Positions 61,842 to 64,000 of a stretch of DNA of 64,000 nucleotides are shown in pieces. The translations under genes were made by a program, and so were the position numbers. Under the pieces are notes generated by a model that was not told where the DNA came from, made no database searches, and saw nothing but the letters and a program-made list of their open reading frames with translations. The DNA lies in NCBI RefSeq assembly GCF_021184045.1, contig NZ_CP073710.1, forward strand, positions 2,366,685 through 2,430,684. The letters are read 5' to 3'. Source of the stretch: Methanococcoides orientis. GTDB taxonomy: Archaea; Halobacteriota; Methanosarcinia; Methanosarcinales; Methanosarcinaceae. How positions within the stretch are numbered: the stretch's first letter is position 1; the number at the start of each line of letters is the position of its first letter.

Positions 61842-63055
61842 TGAAGCGTGATTTTGAGAAAGACAAGAAGGACATGGTCGTCGTCGAGGGTTCATATGCA
61901 GTTGCAAGCGCTGTAAAATCCTGCAGGCCAAATGTTATCTCAGCATATCCTATCACCCCTCAGACACATATTGTGGAAGACCTTTCACAGTTCATGGCTG
62001 ACGGGGAAATCCCAAACTGTGAATACATCATGGTAGAATCAGAGTTCTCTGCCCTTTCCGCATTGGTAGGTTCATCCGCAGCAGGCGCAAGAAGCTACTC
62101 TGCAACAACTTCCCAGGGTCTTGAACTCATGCACGAGGTCCTTTTCAACGTTTCAGGTATGAGATTACCTGTTGTAATGACCGTTGCAAACAGGGCAGTA
62201 AGTGCACCTATCAACATCTGGAACGACCAGCAGGATTCCATCTCCCAGAGAGACACTGGCTGGATCCAGCTCTATGCAGAGGATACACAGGAAGTTTCCG
62301 ATATGACTGCACAGGCATTCAAGATCGCTGAGGACCCTGATGTCCTGCTTCCGGTAATGACCTGTATGGACGGTTTCATCCTGTCCCACGTCTACGAACC
62401 TGTTGTACTTCTTGACGATGACCTTGTAGCAGAATACCTGCCACCATTCGAGCCTGAGTTCAAGCTCGATCCGAAGAACCCAAAGACCTTCGGTGCATTC
62501 GCAGATCCAAACTCTTACACTGAGTTCAGATTCCTGCAGCAGCAGGCAATGAACAAAGCACTGAAAACGATCGAAGATGCTGCAGACGAGTTCTATGACC
62601 TCTTTGGCAGGTACTACGGTGGCCTTATTGACACATATGAGACAGATGATGCAGATATCGTCCTCATGGCAATGGGCTCAATTGTAGGTACTATCAAGGA
62701 TGTCATTGACACGCTCAGGGCAAAAGGCGTCAAGGTCGGCTTATTGAAGGTAAGGTCCTTCCGTCCGTTCCCAGTTGAAGCTATTCATAATGTTATCAAG
62801 GATGCAAAGGTCGTTGTGGCACTCGATAAGAACATCTCTATCGGTCTTAACGAAGGTGCGCTCTTCACTGAGACCAAAGCAAGCCTTTACAACACTAAGA
62901 TCGATGTTCCTGTGATCGGCTTCATGATCGGTCATGGAGGTCGTGACATTCCTGTAGAGACCATCGAGAACATCATCGATGAGGCAAAGAAAGTAATCGA
63001 TTCAGGTATCAGTGTCGAAAGTCAGTTTACTGACCTGAAGGAGGAGTTGTTATGA
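61841..63055 (+). CDS. porA: Pyruvate:ferredoxin oxidoreductase, alpha subunit
   Basis: A 404-residue subunit with the pyrimidine-binding domain: [40 protein letters not shown], and the C-terminal transketolase-like domain ([29 protein letters not shown]). Overlaps porB by four bases. Confidence 0.97.
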   Translation: MKRDFEKDKKDMVVVEGSYAVASAVKSCRPNVISAYPITPQTHIVEDLSQFMADGEIPNCEYIMVESEFSALSALVGSSAAGARSYSATTSQGLELMHEVLFNVSGMRLPVVMTVANRAVSAPINIWNDQQDSISQRDTGWIQLYAEDTQEVSDMTAQAFKIAEDPDVLLPVMTCMDGFILSHVYEPVVLLDDDLVAEYLPPFEPEFKLDPKNPKTFGAFADPNSYTEFRFLQQQAMNKALKTIEDAADEFYDLFGRYYGGLIDTYETDDADIVLMAMGSIVGTIKDVIDTLRAKGVKVGLLKVRSFRPFPVEAIHNVIKDAKVVVALDKNISIGLNEGALFTETKASLYNTKIDVPVIGFMIGHGGRDIPVETIENIIDEAKKVIDSGISVESQFTDLKEELL

Positions 63056-63927
63056 AATCACTTTTAGCACCAGGACACAGGGGATGCGCAGGTTGCTGTG
63101 ACGCAATGGCTGCAAAGTTCACACTCATGGCTGCCGGCGAGGACTGTATTGTTGTAAGTCCTACCGGATGTCTTGAAGTTATGACCACCCCATATCCTGA
63201 ATCCTCATGGGAAATCCCATGGATCCACTCACTCTTTGAGAACAACGCAGCAGTCGCATCAGGCATTGAAGCTGCACTCAAGGCAAAAGGCGAGATGGGC
63301 AACACAAAGATCATTGCAATGGGCGGTGACGGTGCAACCCTTGATATCGGTATGCGCTCCGTATCCGGTGCATTCGAGCGTGGACACGATTTCACATTCG
63401 TCTGTATCGACAACGAAGCATACATGAACACCGGTGTACAGAGAAGTGGTGCAACACCATTTGCTGCATCTACCACAACAAGTCCATCCGGTACAGTATC
63501 TTTCGGTAACATCCGTCCAAAGAAGAACATGCCTGCTATCATAGCTGCACATGGTTCACCATACATTGCTACAACTTCCATCGGATATCCAAAGGATATG
63601 ATCAGGAAGGTCAAGACAGCAGTCGATGTAGAAGGTCCTACCTATGTGCATGCACATTCACCATGTACAACAGGATGGGGATTCGATACTTCCAAGACCG
63701 TAGAGGTCGCAAAGATGGCAGTAGAGACATGCCTCTGGCCACTCTATGAAATGGAAGATGGTGAGATCACCAAGGTCAAGAAGATCAAGAATCCAAAACC
63801 AGTAGAAGATTATCTCAAGATGCAGCGCCGTTTCAAGCACCTTTTCACAAAGGAAGGCGGAGACGATTTCATAAAACAGATCCAGGCGCTCGCTGACAAG
63901 AACATTGAGAAATTCGGGTTACAGTAA
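63052..63927 (+). CDS. porB: Pyruvate:ferredoxin oxidoreductase, beta subunit
   Basis: A 291-residue thiamine pyrophosphate-binding subunit: [20 protein letters not shown] near the start with Fe-S cysteines, the TPP motif [20 protein letters not shown] and [18 protein letters not shown], and a later cysteine in [11 protein letters not shown]. Last gene of the operon; a terminator overlaps its stop. Confidence 0.97.
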   Translation: MKSLLAPGHRGCAGCCDAMAAKFTLMAAGEDCIVVSPTGCLEVMTTPYPESSWEIPWIHSLFENNAAVASGIEAALKAKGEMGNTKIIAMGGDGATLDIGMRSVSGAFERGHDFTFVCIDNEAYMNTGVQRSGATPFAASTTTSPSGTVSFGNIRPKKNMPAIIAAHGSPYIATTSIGYPKDMIRKVKTAVDVEGPTYVHAHSPCTTGWGFDTSKTVEVAKMAVETCLWPLYEMEDGEITKVKKIKNPKPVEDYLKMQRRFKHLFTKEGGDDFIKQIQALADKNIEKFGLQ

Positions 63928-63935
63928 ACCCGAAT
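63912..63935 (+). terminator. Terminator of porCDAB
   Basis: ATTCGGGTT and AACCCGAAT form a perfect nine-pair stem around ACAGTA, covering the porB stop codon, followed by the T-rich TTTCTTTTTATTTTATTC region. Confidence 0.75.
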
Positions 63936-64000
63936 CTCATTTCTTTTTATTTTATTCTATTTTTTATCGTTCCTGGTCTTGTATAACTGTTACTTTCCTG

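Overview
The window reads as chromosome of a methylotrophic methanogen of the Methanosarcinales, most likely Methanococcoides or a close relative. The evidence is archaeal information-processing genes (Orc1/Cdc6, PAN, aMBF1, SRP19, Sec61-beta, thermosome, RadB, RNase Z, S8e), methanogen families (DUF356, DUF5350, the MM2060-type CobD), a Methanosarcinales S-layer protein with a duplicated domain, and archaeal TATA boxes and Shine-Dalgarno sites. Of about 67 protein genes whose stop I read, none ends convincingly in TAG. The only TAG lies inside a reading frame that continues to a TGA, as expected for a pyrrolysine-decoding methanogen.

Layout. 0.25-7.1 kb: cobamide lower-ligand and nucleotide-loop genes (cobD-cobY, then cobD-cbiB-cobZ-cobS-cobY) with cobD and cobY both present twice, followed by a hypothetical gene. 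7.7-15.4 kb: KaiC-like ATPase, a divergent DUF5591 gene/TrmB-like regulator pair, aminotransferase with an Lrp regulator, S8e, RNase Z, hypotheticals with microsatellites, and a COG1223 AAA ATPase. 15.9-17.8 kb: two-component signalling pair. 17.9-29.7 kb: thiazole synthase, tRNA-His, DUF356, ProC, aMBF1, PAN, DUF99, phosphoglucosamine mutase, SRP19, Sec61-beta, MtnA-like isomerase, HD hydrolase, TrmI, RadB. 30-33.6 kb: redoxin-NrdD-NrdG, an anaerobic class III ribonucleotide reductase system. 33.7-39.2 kb: DUF4349 lipoprotein, ThiL and a large S-layer protein. 39.4-42.7 kb: HTH regulator divergent from an ABC importer of the SsuABC/TauABC/NMT1 type. 42.7-47.2 kb: bactofilin-like protein, alpha/alpha-toroid protein, a second NrdD, Mrp/ApbC ATPase and DUF134 regulator. 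47.4-55.5 kb: Orc1/Cdc6, ModE-like regulator, exonuclease III, thermosome, DUF5350, NurA-HerA. 55.6-57.4 kb: two identical tRNA-Lys(CTT) genes bracket one repeat-rich secreted or membrane protein gene carrying the in-frame TAG. 57.6-60.7 kb: RHH regulator, TIM-barrel isomerase, DUF54 and UPF0200 proteins, tRNA-dihydrouridine synthase. 61-64 kb: the pyruvate:ferredoxin oxidoreductase operon porCDAB.

Most genes are ordinary core genes. The signals most worth following are the in-frame TAG between the twin tRNA-Lys genes, several genes that appear to start at non-AUG codons (ATA in radB, ATT in the HTH regulator, none visible for the COG1223 ATPase), the duplicated cobD/cobY pair with a degenerate CobY motif, two tandem-repeat arrays, and candidate operators or RNA hairpins at regulated junctions. 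I did not see CRISPR arrays, insertion sequences or prophage genes.
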